NCBI GenBank assembly: GCA_041648495.1 | Contig: JBAZOW010000073.1 | Location: 1 to 13,233 of the forward strand | Length of the DNA: 13,233 nucleotides | From: Patulibacter sp041648495 | Lineage (GTDB): Bacteria; Actinomycetota; Thermoleophilia; Solirubrobacterales; Solirubrobacteraceae | Reading direction: 5' to 3' | Shown: piece after piece, positions 13,119 through 13,233 of the stretch | How positions within the stretch are numbered: the stretch's first letter is position 1 | Layout: each line of letters begins with the position of its first letter | The notes under the pieces: model-generated | The model's input: only the letters and a program-made list of their open reading frames with translations | Databases searched by the model: none | Told to the model about the DNA's origin: nothing | Translations under genes and position numbers: made by a program

Positions 13119-13233
13119 TCATTTCCGGCGGAGCTCCCGCACCCCGCGGTCCGGCGTCCAGGTGCGCACCACGATCCCGTCCCCGGTCTCGTTCAGCATC
13201 ACCGTCGAGATCTCGCTCAGCTCCAGCCGGAAG
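13119..13233 (-). CDS. C-terminal end of an unidentified protein, cut by the window edge
   Basis: On the minus strand an open frame enters at the window edge (first complete codon 13232-13230) and ends with TGA at 13121-13119, coding 37 residues. It reads FRLELSEISTVMLNE, then TGDGIVVRTWTPDRG and VRELRRK. Almost every third codon position is G or C, as in the real genes here, which supports coding. The pattern FRLELxEIS followed by a short strand and a W/R-rich tail resembles the C-terminus of histidine-phosphatase (phosphoglycerate mutase-like) proteins, but 37 residues are too few to assign. It is oriented like the carbonic anhydrase, ~128 nt upstream of it. Confidence 0.6.
   Translation of the reverse strand, partial: FRLELSEISTVMLNETGDGIVVRTWTPDRGVRELRRK

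Noticed and set aside
1..13233. CRISPR array, toxin-antitoxin pair, defence or biosynthetic cluster, prophage or IS element
   Set aside because: No spaced direct repeats other than the 17-bp intergenic array, no transposase, integrase or nuclease gene, and no terminal inverted repeats. All convincing genes belong to known families in ordinary arrangements.

Overview
The window is very GC-rich bacterial DNA with almost saturated G/C at third codon positions. The organism is probably a high-GC actinobacterium. The Met/Gly GroEL tail, the HrcA-type CIRCE operators, the M. tuberculosis-like beta carbonic anhydrase and several apparently leaderless genes all fit this. A lineage such as Solirubrobacterales/Thermoleophilia is my guess and is not proven by the sequence. 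The content is chromosomal and mostly conserved. I see no insertion sequence, phage gene, tRNA/rRNA, CRISPR array or integration scar.

Left part, all on +. The end of a DUF4349 membrane protein (1-870) is closed by a hairpin. A tight operon follows: Crp/Fnr regulator, Nudix hydrolase, ASCH-domain protein, D-2-hydroxyacid dehydrogenase (946-3581; junctions of -1, +13 and +8 nt). Next is a MarR repressor overlapping a 14-TM-type MFS exporter (3675-5893). Its promoter sits inside a pair of TTGC/GCAA-type palindromes, which suggests self-repression relieved by the exported compound. A perfect 10-bp hairpin ends this unit.

Centre. The groES-groEL operon (6107-8071) has a good -35/-10 promoter bracketed by two CIRCE operators, an extra perfect 12-bp palindrome in its leader, and a cluster of hairpins downstream. 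A second, unrelated MarR regulator (8318-8743) follows. It converges on a minus-strand citrate synthase (8740-9819); both stop codons use the same CTAG.

Right part. An amidase-signature hydrolase (9930-11390, +) diverges from citrate synthase. It converges on a minus-strand pair: a beta carbonic anhydrase (12481-12990) and an NmrA-like atypical SDR (11537-12421). The 146-nt convergent gap holds four copies of a 17-bp tandem repeat that runs into a terminator-like hairpin. The last 115 nt hold the C-terminal end of one more minus-strand gene.

The genes fall into separate units: envelope, regulation and nucleotide hydrolysis, drug export, chaperonin, and central carbon or CO2 chemistry. I do not see a convincing new multi-gene system. 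The most useful leads are the Crp-Nudix-ASCH-dehydrogenase operon, the operator architecture of the MarR/MFS and groES promoters, the recurring TAnnnT-N6-8-ATG leaderless signature, the Asp-to-Glu change in citrate synthase, and the 17-bp repeat.
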